The position numbers were made by a program, and so were the translations under genes. A stretch of 64,000 nucleotides of DNA from Neelides folsomi (Eukaryota; Arthropoda; Collembola; Neelipleona; Neelidae): assembly GCA_034687125.1 (NCBI GenBank), contig JAQGBZ010000065.1, positions 1 to 64,000 of the forward strand. The letters run 5' to 3'. Every line of letters starts with the position of its first letter. Position 1 is the first letter of the stretch. Shown here one piece after another: positions 61,677 through 64,000 of the stretch. The notes below the pieces were generated by a model. That model searched no databases. It was not told where the DNA came from and saw nothing but the letters and a program-made list of their open reading frames with translations.

Positions 61677-64000
61677 ATAACAGAGCTTTGAAGCCAAATT
61701 CTGAACAAAATGGCTCTCTCCCTCCGAATTCACATTGTTGAAAAAAGTGTGACGAAGACACTTCAGTTTGACCCGTCCACGAACATATTCGACGCCTGTA
61801 AAATTATCCGAGAGAAATGTGCAGAATTGCCAGAATTGGGACAACGTAAGTTTTCATCATCTAATTTTTACACTTTAAATGATTATCTAATTAATTTGTG
61901 ATATTATAGCCAAAGACTACGGTCTATTTCTACCTGGAGAAGCTTATGGAACAGGAGCTTGGCTGGAGCCAGGGAAAACTCTCGACTATTACCTTTTAAG
62001 AAACGGAGACACGATCGAATACAGGCGAAAAATGAGAACTCTCAAAGTCCGCACTCTAGACGAAACGAACAAAAAAATGCTGGTTGATGACAGTCAGAAT
62101 GTTGCCAACTTGATGGTCGTCATTTGCACAAAAATGGGTTAGTTAAACTTAAAAATAAAGATTTTCATGTTTTCATTATTCTTGATGCATCTTGCAAAAC
62201 ATTTATAAAAGGTACATAGCATAATACCATTTTTACAATATATTATTTTATAACAATGTTTTTGAATATTTTTTTTGTTTTTTCTTAAGGTATTACGAAT
62301 CATGACGAATACAGCCTGGTTAGGGATTTACCTGAAGAAGCCGACCTACAAGGACGGCCAGAGAATTATGGAACCCTTACACTCAGAAGGAAAAGAGAAG
62401 AAAAGGAAAGAGACGCGAAAATGGAACAACTAAGGAAAAAATTGAAAACGGATGACGAGAGTGAGTAAAGATTCTTTATCGAAAAAAGTCATGAAAAAAT
62501 ATTAATTTTGTTTATTGATTTTTCTAGTCAATTGGGTTGATCACACAAAGACGTTGAGGGAACAAGGGATTGAAGAAGATGAAGTTCTTTTGCTTCGTCG
62601 GAAGTTTTTCTTCTCAGATCAGAATATCGACTCTCATGACCCAGTTCAATTGAACCTTTTGTATGTTCAAGCGAGGGACGCCATTCTTGACGGCACTCAT
62701 CCGATTACTCAGGAGAAAGCTTGTGAATTTGCCGGTATACAATGCCAAATTCAATTTGGAGATCACAATCCTTCCAAACATCGTCCGGGATATTTGGAGT
62801 AAGTGAAAATATTATTTACAAGTTCTACCTTTCTATTATACAATTCTTAAAAAAATTCTATTATTTAGCATGTTTATTATATATATTTTTTCTATTATTC
62901 AAGCAATTTCCATAATATTTATCAAATATAACTTTTTGTAGCTTGAAAGATTTTCTTCCTGCTGAATACGCGAAGAATAAAGGAGTAGAGAAAAAAGTGT
63001 TTTTGGAGCACAGGCGGCACATGGGTGAAGGAGATTTGGATGCTAAAGCCTTATATACAAAATCTGCAAGATCACTCGACACTTACGGCGTCACTTTCTT
63101 TCTCGTCAAAGAGAAGATGCAAGGAAAAAACAAACTTGTACCGCGGCTGTTGGGAGTTACAAAGGACTCAGTCCTGAGGCTCGATGAAAGAACTAAGGAA
63201 ATCCTCAAGACATGGCCATTGACAACTGTACGAAGATGGGCAGCCTCCCCCAACACCTTCACTCTCGACTTTGGAGATTACTCCGACAATTATTACAGTG
63301 TTCAGACGGCTGAAGGGGAACAAATTGCACAACTCATAGCTGGATACATTGACATTATTCTTAAAAAGGTAATATATTAAAATAATTATAATATTATATT
63401 TAATACACCTGTATTTAAATTAAATATATTTAATATATTTCATTGTCCAATTTTAGAAACAAGCAAAGGATCATTTGGGTATTGAAGGAGACGAAGGATC
63501 AACTTTGGTTGAAGATATGGTGAGTCCATTCAGGGCTCAAATTGTTCAACGACAATTGCCGGCAAAGCCGACACCACTCGTTACTGACTCTGTAGCGAAG
63601 CCGGCAGTGATGCACGCTGGGCCGAAAGGTAAATACAAGAGATGGGAATGAATTAGTATTAATTATATGAGGGTTTAGGTATTAATACAATCCATACGGG
63701 TCATATCCAAGGGGCAAAATATAGTACGATCCGAGGGCAACTCGACGTTGCTCATAGTCCACAACCTTCGGTAAGATATTTACAAGCCTTAGCCATACCT
63801 CAGCGTTTTCTCAACTCTAACTTTCGGCATTGCCATTTTAGCCTTAACAATTATTGGAATATAAAAATAAGCGGGTTTTTGATCTGACAAGGAAGTTAAT
63901 TCCTTGCTTAGCTAATTTTGCATAAAAGCTAAAATTGATTTTAACTTTTGAATCTAATTCATTAATTAACATTGAGTCTAATGTATCATGGTATGGCTAA
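61677..64000 (+). CDS. rhea: talin, 5' part (FERM head and linker), partial at window end
   Basis: Talin links integrin tails to actin and activates integrins. The ATG is at 61710 after a short untranslated stretch. Exons read: 61677-61845, 61910-62137, 62290-62460, 62528-62798, 62942-63368, 63457-63628 and 63679-63770. The window ends in the next intron. The coding part is 499 codons. F0 starts MALSLRIHIVEKSVTKTLQF, F1 includes the conserved LRTLDETNKKMLVDDS-type block, F2 has the INWVDHTKTLREQG and LLRRKFFFSDQN blocks, and F3 carries LLGVTKDSV, RRWAASP and GYIDIILKKKQAKDH. W368 matches the tryptophan known from mouse talin (W359) in integrin-tail binding. After about residue 415 come the GIEGDEGSTLVEDMVSPF segment and a poorly conserved linker to the rod. 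The match to talin is unmistakable; the symbol follows the Drosophila name. Confidence 0.96.

Noticed and set aside
61846-63678. Looked in the talin introns for a miR-190 hairpin, since miR-190 lies in a talin intron in several animals
   Set aside because: The mature-like sequence is not visible in the introns covered here. The host intron may lie beyond the window.
1-64000. tRNA, rRNA and CRISPR-type arrays
   Set aside because: Scanning for B-box-like words, rRNA blocks and regularly spaced direct repeats by eye gave no supportable candidate. A tRNAscan run would settle the tRNA question.

Overview
The window looks like AT-rich nuclear DNA from an arthropod, most likely a pancrustacean. The genes have short exons, GT-AG introns and long AT-rich spacers. 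The encoded proteins resemble arthropod families most closely: a Pgant5-type GalNAc-transferase, an ITG-like/prohormone-3 neuropeptide precursor and a rhea-type talin. Composition and gene structure would suit a caligid copepod (sea louse), but that is an impression and not a demonstration. There is no bacterial, viral or organellar gene content.

Layout. 1-10043 is AT-rich spacer with one inverted repeat and one GC-richer island. 10044-17353 (+) is a complete eight-exon fumarylacetoacetase gene (418 aa predicted). Its large fifth intron holds a long hairpin MITE and a TTCCG-type degenerate repeat. 22107-27900 (+) is a five-exon prohormone-3/ITG-like neuropeptide precursor (218 aa), preceded by a GC-rich island. 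31048-32913 (+) is a four-exon ERICH2-like glutamate-rich protein (203 aa). 33594-34009 is a short pogo/Tigger-like transposon relic with TIRs and a TA target duplication. 37419-41234 (-) is a Pgant5-type polypeptide N-acetylgalactosaminyltransferase (611 aa) with two alternative copies of its sixth coding exon. 46692-48115 (+) is a three-exon calaxin/EFCAB1-like EF-hand protein (410 aa) with long extensions at both ends. 61677 to the window end (+) is the 5' part of talin: the whole FERM head and the start of the rod linker, 499 codons, with the rest outside. The 43-61 kb spacer holds a series of GC-richer islands, several ending in strong splice donors. They are candidate promoters and non-coding first exons.

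The genes do not form a pathway. They cover tyrosine catabolism (FAH), neuropeptide signalling (prohormone-3), Golgi O-glycosylation (pgant5), axonemal dynein calcium control (calaxin family), integrin adhesion (talin) and one protein of unknown role (ERICH2-like). The most interesting local structure is the pair of 181-bp, phase-matched alternative exons in pgant5. They would exchange the flexible catalytic loop while keeping the metal-binding histidine. All exon boundaries were read by eye from splice motifs, reading-frame phase and remembered family conservation; no alignment or database search was run.
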